64,000 nt of DNA, from contig OU452199.1 of NCBI GenBank assembly GCA_911728435.2, positions 15,572,860 through 15,636,859 of the forward strand. The letters are read 5' to 3'. Position numbers and translations under genes: made by a program. The notes under the pieces were generated by a model. The model did not search any database. It was not told the origin of the DNA and saw nothing but the letters and a program-made list of their open reading frames with translations. This stretch comes from Apoderus coryli. Taxonomy: Eukaryota; Arthropoda; Insecta; Coleoptera; Attelabidae. Of this stretch, positions 34,215-46,335 are shown one piece after another; position 1 is the first letter of the stretch, and the number at the start of each line of letters is the position of its first letter.

Positions 34215-34277
34215 AGTTTCTTCTCGACTCCCTAAAGATACTAACCAGGCGAGTGGGCGAAATGTCGAGAAGAAACT
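34215..34277. repeat. Hairpin with AGTTTCTTCTCGAC arms
   Basis: The 14-bp arms at 34215-34228 and 34264-34277 are perfect complements around a 35-base loop containing GCGAGTGGGCGAAATG. It lies about 90 bases beyond the Rab stop codon, so it may be in the 3' UTR or be a small repeat. Confidence 0.75.
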
Positions 34278-34369
34278 CTCTCACCATGAACGTACGAAGT
34301 GTATATCTTACATAGTTTATAGCGATTGATACACTAATTAGGTTATTGTCTCAAATACGTCATGACCAA

Positions 34370-37300
34370 CTAATAACAACACGAGTTTACAGTTTTGCCA
34401 TGTGCAATGCTATTTATACTTAAATTAACAGTCTCTTCATTAGCGGTGTCAGTTGCTTCTAAACTACTAGATTTCGCCATTATGTCGTCTTCATAAACTT
34501 TTAAGTTATGACTAAGATCCTCTCCTGAAAGTCTCACCAAGTCTCGTGCAATACTTTCAAACACTTGGTCGATGCCCTAAAATAATGTTATATATTGTTA
34601 ACAATAAAGTTAAACTACCAAATTTAAGGTCAGTACTCAAAACTGATGTAAAACTAGAATAAAGGTGTGAGTCAGATTGAACTGCAAAATTATAATAAAA
34701 CAAAGATAAATACAGACTATTATAAAACAATCTGAAAGCAATAGCAGCGCTTCAGGTGGTCAGTAATATGAATCACATCACATTCTTAGAGTATAGTTGT
34801 ATATTTTATATTAAACATCTTTTGTCTATGACTCGTAGTTACTAACATTTTTGCTGTAAAAAGAACAACATACGGTTACCATTTTCATTGGCCATATATC
34901 ATTTTTATGTGATATTTCAAACTTAACCGAAAATAATTTTTTAGAAGGTGCGATTTAGTGCAGTCAACTTTGAAAAATTTCTATAATTTTGTGAAATATG
35001 TGAGTACTTTAGCACTAATTCTCTGTAGTATCAAACGACTCTATGTCATCACTTTTAGGTTGAGAATGTACACTTTGTGGAAAATTATTCCATGAAATTA
35101 TCAATAATTTAAAATGTCAATTTTTCAAACAATGTTGATCTTTTTAAAGATATTTTAATATATTTTTTTTGGCACATTGTCGCTCATAAAACTACTCAAC
35201 TTTGCCAAATTTAACCTACCCATCTCCTATATAGGACACAGTAAATATTACCTGTGCAGTTTTTGCGGAACACTCATAGAAGCAAGCACCTATACTCTTA
35301 GAGTACTGTATAGCTTCCTCTCGTGATACCTAAAAAAAAGAGAGAACAAGAAAATTTTATGACTTTTAACACTCATATACAAATATCAAATGCTGCTTTG
35401 TCTACCTGACGATCTGCGGCTAAATCTGTTTTATTTCCCATAACACATAATACCATTGAGGACTCAACGTTTTTTCTAAGTTCAAGCACCCATCCTTTCA
35501 TGCTCTCAAATGATTTTGAAGATGTTATGTCATATACTAAGAGAGCAGCATTTGCATTCCGGTAGAACATTGGTGCCATTGCTTTAAATCTTTCTTGACC
35601 TGCAGTGTCCCATATCTGCAAAAATATGACAAATCTCAAATATATTTTGTTGGCTCCTTCATTATATTATGGTATAAAATACAAAAACGCTTTTTAAACA
35701 AGAATCACAAATACATTGAGGACACATTTTTCTAAGTATATTTTTCCCAAATTTTTTTTCTTAAAATCTTGGGGTTTTAAGTTGGTTTTTTAAAACAATT
35801 TTGGTAACTTAGATGTTCATTTCATTTCTTATTTAAGTAGTTGCAAAACACCAACGTCAAATAAAACACAAATGCTGAAATCGAATCAGTTGCGATGAGG
35901 GTGTTGAGGAAGATATCATAAACAGAGGCAGATACTTCAACAAATGTCTGAAAATTGGCTTTCGACTTTAACTGTACAAAATCGATAATATTTAGAGTAC
36001 CTAAAGAGCAACAATCACAACCCTCTCACCTACACAAAGTCCTCGCACTTCATTCTGAATCAATTCCACACAAACTTGATGTTCGATATGAACAATTCCC
36101 GTAATTATATCGGCAGTTGGTAATCCATATGCTTCTCTATTGTGATTCATCAGCAGCACCATTTTGATCTCATTGGGTTATTTGTATTGTACCGAAAGAT
36201 AACTATTTCGAATATAAAACAACTTTCCATAACTTTTATAATGTGAAACTTTGGACATAATACGTGATATATTTTTCATGTATGATGGCCTCACCGCATT
36301 TTATCTAGGATTTCAAGAACTCCTAAATATTTTTGTTGTGGGAATATTTATAAACTGTAGTGTATGTCAATTGAATTGGCACTAGAGAAAGCCAAGTAAA
36401 CAAATTTCATTATCTAATGTTGAAGTATTGTATAAGACCATAAATATAAAAAAAAAGTTATACGAACTTATTTTATTTTATTGGTAATCTATCCGAATGA
36501 TTGCTCACATATTCTAAGACATCTATAGATATACAAGAATAATAAACACAAAGTTGAACATTATCCTTACTTGCAATTTTACAACGATATTGTCAACATA
36601 CATTTTGCAACTAACAAATGATGCTCCCACTGTTGGAGACATGTGCTGACTAAATGTATGCTCCACATGCCTCAATACTGTTGAAGTTTTCCCAACTCCT
36701 AAAAACGATTGAATTTTTATTATTAGTAGGTATATAACAATAATACCTATATGTGGAGAAAAAGTTTAATCATACGAATAAGTTTCGCGACATTAGAGAT
36801 ACACTGTTGTGCAAACCACTACTGTACAATTTTTTGGGCTTTATAATAAGTGACAGCGAGTGATCCATTTTTCTCATGACATTGTTGTCTTCATAATTAA
36901 TTAAGTTGTTATACATTCCACTATAAGAGGAGTTTTATTTTATAAAACAAAAAGGCTTGATTTAATGTAGAGGGTCCATAATTATTTTATTATATTTTGT
37001 TCTCATCTTGTTTTATTAGGTACAGATTTGTACTATATATTCATGAAAAAATCTCTCCAACAATCGGTCGTGGCAATTATACAATAATTATAAACTCTGT
37101 TTGAATGTGAATTGAAGTGTAACGTGGAGCATTTGTTTGATATATTTTGCACTGTAATGCCCCACTGGTGCCTTACCAGACATTAATTTTGTTAGAAATA
37201 ATTTTGTAACACTGCGGGCATTAATTTTATTGTTCAAAGCTAATAGACATTGCAAGTAACGGTTTGCAAACTTTCGATAAGCGGTTCGCCGCAGTTAAAA

Positions 37301-38052
37301 CTGCTAGCACTAAGCATGTATGGGGACCGACCCGGAGTCGATTAAGAGTGGAACTTATCCGCGAGCGTAGAACTGTAACTAAAAATCCTTGACTTTGTAA
37401 CCCAGGAACATAACTGCTTGAATTCCACGTAGGTTGCTGATTGCTGATTTCCTAGACATGTTTTGGTTTTCTCATGGACACCCTTTAATATTCCTCAAAA
37501 TTAATACAACTCGTACCCATGTACTAGCTTCAATGAGACTTTGATTTCTAATTAAAAGAAATGGACAAGCATCGATTATCAGTTAGTATTATTGCCGTAT
37601 TTACGGCAATAGAAAATCGAAATAAAATATAATACTTATAGGTAGGTTTTTGATATAGTCTCTGCCAAATAAATTGCTTGTTAGTTAAATACCTTGTGCA
37701 TTATTGTAATTGTGCATTATGATTGTAAATACCTGATTAGATTAAAATGATTTAAAAATCTATTAATGAGTGAGTACTAGGTATATCCATAACTTGTACC
37801 GATACTAAATGATGGATACTTATATTGGAATGACATCATCGTCTTATAACTTATAACAAAACACTTAGGTAGGCATTTTTTAATAAAAACCAGTAGTATT
37901 TGGTATGTTAGGTTTTAGTTATTTTTTATAAAAAAAAATAAATTAACTAAGTACTATAATCAAAACAAGAAAGGACACCTTTAGTAGCTTAAGTTCTCAC
38001 CAAACTCACCTTGATATCCCAAGACAACCACTTTCCCAACAATTGTTTTCAT
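34370..38052 (-). CDS. Rab-family small GTPase, five exons, complete
   Basis: Exons on the minus strand: 38010-38052, 36571-36698, 35406-35615, 35252-35329 and 34370-34576. All introns are GT-AG and all phases agree; the total is 666 bases including the stop, or 221 residues. G-box motifs in order: P-loop GYQGVGKT (residues 12-19), switch I region SPTVGASF, WDTAGQE, GNKTDL and SAK. The tail ends NSCCY, a dicysteine near the C-terminus that could be geranylgeranylated. Rab proteins cycle between GTP and GDP states to direct vesicle transport on membranes. The sequence looks nearest to the Rab5/21/22/31 branch, but I cannot name the orthologue. Exon 1 codes only 14 residues and the first two introns (about 1.3 and 1.0 kb) carry repeats. 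It appears functional. Confidence 0.93.
36030..36162 (-). pseudogene. Possible arrestin-like exon inside a Rab intron
   Basis: An ATG in good context (AAAATGG) opens MVLLMNHNREAYGLPTADII, then TGIVHIEHQVCVELIQNEVR, ending at TAG|GTGAGAG. The pattern AY..., ITG.V.IE resembles the first strands of arrestin-domain proteins. It lies in the intron between Rab exons 2 and 3 on the same strand and would break the Rab frame if included. It may be a nested gene piece, a retro-copy fragment or chance. Confidence 0.22.
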
Positions 38053-38561
38053 TTTCAGTTTTTACTAATCACACCATGTATAATACAACAAAACATAATT
38101 TGAGGTGAGCGACTAACGTTAGATATAATTTATAAATAAAAATTAAACTAAATTAAGGTACTTTTAAGTATTCTGTTTTTCCCACAAAGAAACGAAAAAT
38201 GTAAAGCCCCGTAATAAGGTAGGTAGGTTGGTTTGTAATCTTTATTATTCGTATTTGTTTGTCTCTATAAATTTGAGGTTATAATTATTCAAATAACCCA
38301 ATCACAGATTTAATACAGCAAAGATTGTGTATAGTAATCTTTGAATACAGTAAATCTTTGTCCCAACATAGTTAGATATCTGTTGTAGAAAAAAAAATTA
38401 CTAGTCAGACTATACCCCAACAGATGGCACCGCTTGACTATTTAAAATCTGTATATACGAGGACTAATCACACCCTTTACTACGTTACCAAAGTCGATAT
38501 TATAATAAGTAGGATTTTCAGGTACTGTATTGTTTTTATCAATTTTAGGGATAGTATAAGC
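38053..38561. promoter_or_regulatory. Presumed 5' region of the Rab gene
   Basis: This is the sequence upstream of the Rab start codon. No core promoter motif can be identified with confidence. It contains a small inverted repeat of CAAAGATT near 38320-38345. Confidence 0.25.
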
Positions 38562-38730
38562 ACAGTTTAATGTACAGTTACTTCACTTCGTGTCGGAATG
38601 TTTTATCTCTCTGTCTTCAAAGCAATTCGCCGCTACTATACTTATAGCACAGTTTAATATACAGTTACTTCACTTCGTGTCGGAGCCTTTTATCTCTTTG
38701 TCGACAAAACAATTCGCCGCACTTATAATT
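38562..38730. repeat. 84-bp tandem duplication
   Basis: AGCACAGTTTAATRTACAGT, then TCACTTCGTGTCGGA, then CAATTCGCCGC appears twice with a period of about 84 bases. Confidence 0.85.
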
Positions 38731-38995
38731 ATAGTATAGTATCTTATGGTATATATAGATATAGTATAACATAGTAGCGGGCCAGAAATGTAGCTGGGAT
38801 TACGACGAGTCGATGCCGTTTTTAGCGTCTACTGACCCTTCGTATCTATAGTTATTATTCTATGCTTATAGTATAGTATCTTATGGTATATATAGATATA
38901 GTATATATAGTAGCGGGCCAGAAATGTGGCTGGGATTGCGGCGAGTCGATGCCGTTTTTAGCGTCTACTGACCCTTCTTATCTATAGTTATTCAA
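38731..38995. repeat. 137-bp tandem duplication
   Basis: ATAGTATAGTATCTTATGG ... GCGGGCCAGAAATGT ... GCGTCTACTGACCCTTC appears twice with a period of about 137 bases. The second copy is broken at its end by the LINE at 38996-41805. Confidence 0.88.
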
Positions 38996-41805
38996 ATCAA
39001 ATCATTTATTTTGTCATATGTTGTACATTTTGAGGTACATTGACACGTCAATACTTAATCTTGCAAGAACAATTACACAATATAACAATTACATACAAAC
39101 ATAACATAGTTTTACAAGTTATTAAAGAATTAATACGACATATATGTTGCAATCCAACAAAAATAAGGAATTCACAAGCAAAATTCAATAAAAAAAATAT
39201 GTATATATATATACAACAGATAAAATAAATAAAAATAACACAATACACAACACAACAAGTACAACAATTACTCTAGGGGAGCGCATTCCAGAATTGGTTA
39301 ACAGTCACAGCGATCGCAGCATCAATGTCTTGTTACAATAAATTCGGTAAAATCCCGAATGCTATAAAACGCATTAGCTGCTAACAATGTCTTTATTTTT
39401 TTCTTAAATAATGTCACGGATTGGCACCCCCTTATCTCATTAGGAAGCAGATTAAAGAAATACAATCCTGAGTATAGGGGTGACTTTTTGTAAAATTCAT
39501 GCCTCGGACGTGGTAGACAGAATTGTTCTCTTCCCCGGGTTAAGTGCGTATGCACATCACCTCTCCTCCGAGCTCTTCCCTTCTTCCTACAGCTAAACGC
39601 AGAAGACAACACCCTGTACAAATAAACACATGGAACAGTGAGTATCTGATTTCGAATAAACGTATCTTTACAGGTACCACCATATGGTATGTTAAAAATT
39701 AGTCTTGGTGCTCTTTTTTGTGTGATAAAAACTCGATCTGCCTCCGCGCATCTGCCCCACACAGCGATATTTCTGCAAATCGCAGAATACATTAAGCCAT
39801 AACACACTGAGAGCAATGATGCTTGGTTCATAAAGCTCTTTAAGGAATGTAAGATGTATATATTTTGATTCAGCTTACTGCAAAGCTTGTCCACATGCAG
39901 TGTCCAAGAGAACTTGGGATCCACCTGCAGACCCAACAAACCGGCAGAAGCCGACCAAGGCAAAGTTATGTTATTGAATGTGAGATTAAAACCCAACTCA
40001 CGCTTGTATCTGCTAAACTGCAATGCCACCGTTTTACTGGGATTCACCATGAGCCTGTTGCTTACACATCACGACTGAAATTCCTTAAAGGTAATGTTAA
40101 TTTTCTCTAGTAATTTATCTGGATCGTGGTCGCTGATTAAAATTGTAGTGTCGTCAGCATATATGTACAGAGAACCCCGTGTGACATACAGAGGAAGGTC
40201 GTTTGTATGCAATAAGAATAGCAAGGGGCCGAGAACACTACCCTGCGGTGTCCCTATATCCATATCCTCAAAATTCGAAACACATGAACCCACCTTGACG
40301 GCTATCTTTCTATTTGCCATATATGAATGGATCCACTTATTGACGGGACCCCGTAAACCCATCTTCTCAATTTTTTGACACAGAAATCCCCTATCCACCA
40401 CATCGAAGGCGCTGGATAAATCAAAGAGCAGTGCAACCACATATTGGCCCTGATCGGTTAAATCATGCACATGCTGAACGAATTCGTGTGTGCAGGTCTC
40501 TGTTGAGAAATTTGGTCTAAAACCATGCTGACAATTAGTTACCATGTTTGATGAATCAAGAAAACACAGTAGTCTTTGTGAAACTAATTTCTCAATGATC
40601 TTTGATACCGTACTCATTAGTGCAATAGGTCGGTAATTCTCAGGCAGCATTCGTTCACCCTTTTTAAACACTGGAACTATCAGTGCATCCTTAAACTCAT
40701 CCGGAAAAACACCACACTGAACAGACCTATTAGTGAATTCCGCTAATGAAGGACACAAAACATCGCAAGCACCCTTTAACAGTTTCACCGGAACATTGTC
40801 AATTCCCGTAGAATTCTTATTCTGTAATTTGGCTATGACCCGCATCACTTCAGTTTCCGTAACTGGAGCAAAAAAGAAACTCCTCAGATTTGTTGGACCA
40901 AACGTGCAGGTCTCCGACAGTGACCAATTAAAGTGAAAATTCATTTTCTTTTTTATATTTGTGCTATAAAAGTAGACGCAACCTCTTTTGGATCTGTTAA
41001 AGTATTACCATCAGCTTCGAGACGAACAATTGGTGGGTCACTCTTGTTGCGTCCAGTATGTTCCCTAAGTACACCCCAGATATGTTTAGATTTATTATTC
41101 GACCGATTAAATGCATCAGTAAACAATGCTGACTTCTCCGCGGCAATTTTTTTTATTAACATCTTTCCGAAGCTCCCTGTACCTAATCTGCAAGTCTGCA
41201 TCTTCAACGTCATGCCACAGTCAGTTCAGACTCTGCAGTTCTCTGTATTGCACGGTAAGCTCATCGGAGAAATATATTCTAAAAGTTGGCTGTCGATGCC
41301 CAGCTCGTACGGCCCTAATGGGAAAAGCGACCTCAAAACTCCACAAGAATTTACGCCAAAAAATAGAAAAAGCATCCGAAAACTGCATATGCCTCAATTC
41401 GTTGACATTCAATGAGCTCAACAAGAAGCTGAATTCGCTAATACCTGACCTAGTAAATGGCCTGCATTTTGTCTGACCGATCCTTCTGTCCTGGCCAGGC
41501 TTCGGAACGTACTCTAAGTGAGACAGCTGCGCAGTGTGATCCGAAAAGCCAATCTCAAAGTTCACTGTCACAACAGAGGCCGGAGTATTGGTAATAACAT
41601 AGTCAATTCTCGACATAACGGTTCTCGATGATACCGTAGTAACACGTGTTTGGGAGTTCACAAGCGATGAGAGGTTGTAAGAGTCTAAAATGTCACACAG
41701 TAGCTTATAGTTATAGTTAGAACCCTGATCTAACCCGTTGATATTAAAATCACCACAAACAAGGACACTCTCATAACAAACCAATACCCTAGACAGAACA
41801 TTATT
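38996..41805 (-). mobile_element. 5'-truncated LINE inserted in a tandem repeat unit
   Basis: On the minus strand it opens within the EN domain and runs through RT to a 3' end with AAATAAATGATTTG. On the plus strand the left neighbour is TCTATAGTTATT and the right neighbour is TTATTATTCTATGG. The intact sister repeat at about 38847-38865 reads TCTATAGTTATTATTCTATG, which is the empty site; TTATT is the likely short duplication. Confidence 0.8.
39322..41784 (-). pseudogene. LINE ORF2 (endonuclease-RT), frame-broken
   Basis: Segment 41221-41784 is the second half of EN (VLVCGDFNINGLD, RIDYVITNTP and SDHTAQ). Segment 40953-41213 is the linker. Segment 40069-40944 is RT with NSTGIDNVPVKLLK, PENYRPIALMSTVSKIIEKL, FDLSSAFDVVDRG, GTPQGSVLGPLLFLLHTNDL and the catalytic YADD. 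Segment 39322-40050 is the thumb and C-terminal region, ending NAFYSIRDFTEFI. Three frame changes, near 41217, 40949 and 40060, are the main damage. The first half of EN and ORF1 are missing by truncation. No RNase H is seen. Confidence 0.88.
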
Positions 41806-43977
41806 ATTCTATGGTATAAGTATAAGTATTCAATAATATGAACCGCAGGAAGCACGTCCAAGAAGACGACAGCTTTTGTACAATAAAAAATCCCGATGGC
41901 AGTCAGTCGGAAAAGTAGATTTTCGATTTATATATTTTTTATTTATACTTAGTCTACCACTGACACCCACTATTAATAAACAAATAATATAATATTCTGA
42001 CAGTCGCCAAATATAACCAAAGTGTCATATTGACAGTCATTTTAACTGAAATACCCATTACACTATAATACATACGTAAGCACGGTCTTATTGTTATTTC
42101 ACAGGTGTTCATTTCATTTTTAGGATCCAGGGGTCATGAAATGAAGAACTGCATAAAATTTTTTCAAAATTTCGGTTGTGTCGATCTCCTGAATAGTTAG
42201 ATTTTTTTTAAAAATCTACTAAAACACTGCCCAAAGACGTCACTGCGTTTCTTTTTCCATACCAAGAAGCAGAAGAGGTAAAACCACCACCAGTAAAAAT
42301 AGTAAGTAAAATCGGAAAGGAAGATGCAACATAATATTATGTAGTTCTCACAAAAATAATAAATCAACAGTTCCTTGTTCTACGAGTAGAAATTTTGTTT
42401 GCAAAGGGCATAGTGAGAGCACCGTCCAGTGCAATAACTGTCTGTAATCCACCAATGGAAGAAGACTAATTATTATAATATGTAGGAACCTAAATGATAT
42501 CGTAATATGAATATTTCTTTTGCAATGTTGGTTGGTTATCAAATATATGTTATAAAACCAAATAACGTTTTAGTTTAATGCTTATCAATATAGAATATTT
42601 AATTTTTAATAATTAGATTGCTGTTTTTTTGCTTGTGGTCCTCAGTTCTGCAACGCGCCCGTTCATGATATTTTAAAGGACGCGCCCGCCGAAGGGTTAA
42701 AATAATTTAGTCGTCTGACTCCCAAATTCTCATAGCTTTCCGATTTGTACTTGGTATAATACTTATCGCGATCTTACTCGGAGGGACACCGTGTATATTT
42801 TACACGGTATTTATAAAGCATGAACTACCTGGATGGTACATTAAAATTGTCCATACTGTTTCAAATATAATAAATAAAAAATAATTTCTTAAAATTGAGA
42901 CAACTCGCCCCTGTCTCCCCTACTTATCCAGTAGATATTTTTGGACATCGTGTATAAGCTTATAGATGCGACTGCAAATTGTCTCGATATTTTCACAAAA
43001 CATTTAGTTTGGTGGAGCAAATTTGTATATTTAACCGTGAATGATTTAAAATTATATTTAAGTGTACCTATATTACCCCTATCCCACACATACTCCATCA
43101 ATCAATCGACACATTCATAAAATTCGGTTGGTTGACAACTTTGTAACAACAGTTGAGTTTAACTCATACCCTTAAATAGCTATCTAAACAATAACTTATA
43201 CGTATCTCTTTCAAGCAGTAATATTCACGGAAGACGATCGTTGTTATTCCGTAAAAGTACAATCCGAGTGGCATTTTCCGCACCACTAGTCTCGTTCGCT
43301 GATTGGACCAGCAGCAGCCGAAGGGAAAACAATTACCAATCAACGACAGCCGCGGGCCGCTTTTCCACTATTTCTATACTGCTGCTGCGGTCGACTTGAT
43401 GCCCCCAGAATCGTTGCCAATTTCACGGCAGATCGGATTAGGGAAATGTGTGTTCAGTGATGCCTACTTAGATGCCGATATGCATTGCTACACTGGGTGA
43501 ATGTTAACAACTTTTAGATATAAGTTAAGGGATATTTCAAGATAACTTGCGACAATTTATCAAAGTTTGAAAAAATGTATAATTGATTTGTAATTTTACT
43601 CGCACTGTATACACTGATTAAAATTACTTCTTCATTATACAAGGTTATACAGCAAACTCTGAGGGATTGTGCCGGGTGATTCACGGTTGATGGTACTCTA
43701 GAAGTTTTGAGATAACTGAGCATACGATTGTTTTGAAAATCTCAGTAATTACTCAGGTTAAGTGAACAAATTTGGTAAAAATGTTGCTGAAACTGTTTTA
43801 ATCTTAGACAAGGAAAGAGAGTGGACCCGTAACGGTGCCGGTCATTGTGTTACCACCTAGCACTTATCCCTTAGATTCAGAGGCGTAACATACATAACTT
43901 ATGTGATATATTTTTGAAATTTTATTTAATTTTGATGATTAATAGTTTTAATAAAAAAAGATATGTGCATGTGGATG
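41806..43977. other. Unassigned intergenic DNA
   Basis: Mostly AT-rich. A possible element end, AAGGACGCGCCCGCC then GAAGGGTTAA near 42680-42700, resembles TTAA-flanked (piggyBac-type) termini. A GC-richer patch at 43290-43440 carries CAGCAGCAG and CTGCTGCTG in opposite orientation, and a 65-codon frame (43303-43500) of no recognisable family. Confidence 0.35.
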
Positions 43978-44302
43978 TATTAATAGTAATAATAACAATT
44001 CTTTATTTCAAATAAATCTACCTACATATCCATAATCACACGAGCATACAAATAAATGAAACGACGTCAAAAAAGAGAAAAACAAAAAAAAATTGATACT
44101 CCTAACTACATATCAAAATAATCCGCCAATTGATATGATTATAGTTCAACTAGTAATTTCCTAACTTCATTCTTATATATCTTCAATCTATTTATTTCTT
44201 TGATACTGATTGGTAGTTTGTTCACAAATCTAATTATCATATTATATAATGCTGATTTTTCGGTTAGTGATAATCTGTGAGTGAGAGGTACTGCAGTAGA
44301 CA
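43978..44302 (-). pseudogene. LINE 3' end fragment
   Basis: A frame on the minus strand reads VPLTHRLSLTEKSALYNMII, then RFVNKLPISIKEINRLKIYK, then NEVRKLLVEL and stop at 44139. This is the typical C-terminal end of Jockey/CR1-like ORF2 (a short NKLP..I....L..FK..V..LL pattern). The 3' end has AATAAAGAATTGTTATTATT. It may belong to the same family as the fragment at 48430-49910, which lacks exactly this part. Confidence 0.6.
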
Positions 44303-45079
44303 CAACACCAATACATAACGTTTTTATTGTCCTTTAAATAGAATGAGTTTTGTTAATTGATTTCGAGAATGGGATTTAATTTTTGAGACTGTAGTTTTGT
44401 TATGAAATATACACGAACATTAAGACATTTGACACAAATAGATTTTATTAAAAAGTATATTATGTGATTTGCTGGGCTATCTAGTGCATGTTGTTCTAAA
44501 TATTGAAATAATTAAAAAGCTAAAGTGACATTATTTTATTTACTTTTAACGCAAAAATGTGTAAAAAACAAATTTTTTGGAAAAATATAATGTCTACGCC
44601 CCTGGTAAAATAACCATCTATAGAGGTTTCTATCAAAAAATAATGCTTTATCATGTTGATTTTAAATGAATTGTTGTATCAAACAGTTTTAATTAGGTAA
44701 ACTGAAACCTGTTATACTACATACTAAAAGATAATAGCCTAAAGATTACTTATAATTATTAAAATCTAATAAAAACTAGAGGCGACTTGATACATCATTC
44801 TAAGTTTTACCTATGAAACGAAATTCTGGACTCCTTTTGTTCACTGCGACTTGGGCATCCAAAAGCCACACAATGTACCATTTTATTAATATACAAAATA
44901 AATTTCTATACCCAATTTTCACAAATAAAATCATCAAAAATGCAAACGTAGTTTTCTGTTTTTCAGCACATATAAAATGGCCGCCGCATTAAAAGCGTAA
45001 CACTTGCCATACATTCAGATATACGAACGTGCGGTATCCCCTCTCGTTCCTAATCTAAGGTTTTAATATTGAAAACAGT
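44303..45079. other. Unassigned AT-rich DNA
   Basis: No feature recognised between the LINE tail and the mariner relic. Confidence 0.4.
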
Positions 45080-45500
45080 TTACCAAAATGACGCTATGGG
45101 AAAACCTCAAGTGTACGAGTGGTTTGCTCGGTTTTAAAATGGCGACATGTCGATTGATGACAAACCTCCTTCTGGACGTCCATCAATTGCCCGAACCGAT
45201 GAAAACATTGCAAAAAATTCGCTTGTCCTCACAGACCGTAGACAGACAATTAATCAACTGTGTTCGTCAAAAAACGTGCGATTTGTGGCAGACAGGATTC
45301 TTCCACCACGACAAGACACCTGCACGCACAGCCATCTCTGTTGGCCAGAGTTTAGCTATAAATGGCATGGTTCTGCGGCCCCACGCACCTTACTCGCATG
45401 GCTCCGTGCGAGTTTTCTTATTTCCACCCATGAAAAGGGACATGAAAGGACACCGATTTGACATCATTGAACAGGTCAGGAAAAAAAAACGAGGGAGGAG
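45080..45500 (+). pseudogene. Mariner transposase relic with internal deletion
   Basis: Frames give MGKPQVYEWFARF, NGDMSIDDKPPSGRPS, RTDENIAKN, then after a gap FFHHDKTPARTAISVGQSL, APYSHGSVRVFLFPPMKRDM and KGHRFDIIEQVR. These are the helix-turn-helix region and the last third of a classical mariner transposase (SETMAR-like branch). The usual APYSPDLAPCDFFLF has become APYSHGSVRVFLF, so the third catalytic aspartate is lost, and the region with the first aspartate is deleted. It is inactive. Confidence 0.8.
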
Positions 45501-46119
45501 CCATTTCTAAATGTTGGTCCAAGGAACGCCACAAAATTAAATTTATGTCTACACGCTACAGGGTGTTTATGAGTCAGGCCAGAGAATGACTTCTCTGTAG
45601 CCACAACAGTGCGACAACTAAATGGACGACGTTGATCTCGTTATACGTCGCATCAGAGGGCCTCCATCCCATGCCCTCCAGCGTCATCTAGGATGCGAAC
45701 CCACCATGTTACTCACAATGCCATCGGGTCGGACTTCAGCTTCTGTCAGGGGTCGTGTGGTTGCTGATGTGCAGCAGTTTTACCACGTTAATCTCATGCA
45801 CAAGCGTATTCCAACGAATGAGCCACCCTCAAAAGCCTTGCGGTGATCGGGCACGTAGGCGGCGAGTGTGTGATGGCCGTTCAGCTTCAGGATTTGAGAC
45901 AGCTGCTCGTGTCCTCCTGCAGTTGTGACTGAGCAGTTCTATTTATATTTATATTTTTGTAAGAATATAGATTCCAACTACCTAACTGGTGAAATTTTAA
46001 ACGCTATTTTATCGAGAATTATGGTGGCAAGTATCAAAAGTGACCTATCGGTGTAAAGCAGATAAAAAATGCTTTAAAATGATGTATCAATCGACCCCTA
46101 CTGATATTTGAAAATTTAG
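45501..46119. other. Unrecognised GC-richer segment
   Basis: Starts with CTACAGGGTGTTTATG near 45556. The portion 45600-45930 is more GC-rich than its surroundings and has a 74-codon frame (45622-45846) rich in Arg, Ser and Pro. I recognise no family. It is probably another decayed mobile element. Confidence 0.3.
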
Positions 46120-46335
46120 CGGTTGTGTCCACCCGTATCACAGGGCTTAAACGATTTCAACCAAAAACTAATCGGTTCATCCTAGGACTGCCCCAACCTC
46201 ATATACCAAAATTTATCTCAATTCGTTAAAGCGTTTGGGCTCTATCGTGGTAGAATACATACAGACGTACACGCACATACAGACAGACGACAGACAGACT
46301 TCCATCCGGAAATGGTCTTCACTTCAAAATGGTTA
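46120..46335 (+). mobile_element. Dispersed repeat resembling an RTE/SINE 3' region
   Basis: A run of ATTTCAACCAAAAACTAATC-like text, then GCGTTTGGGCTCTATCGTGG and ACATACAGACGTACACGCAC with CAGACAGACGACAGACAG. The TAGACAGACAG-type microsatellite tail after a GTTTGGGC block is typical of RTE-type 3' ends in arthropods. No coding part is attached. Confidence 0.4.

Noticed and set aside
43303..43500. 65-codon frame in a GC-richer patch with CAG/CTG repeats
   Set aside because: No family, no splice sites and no clear start context; kept only as a note in the gap entry.
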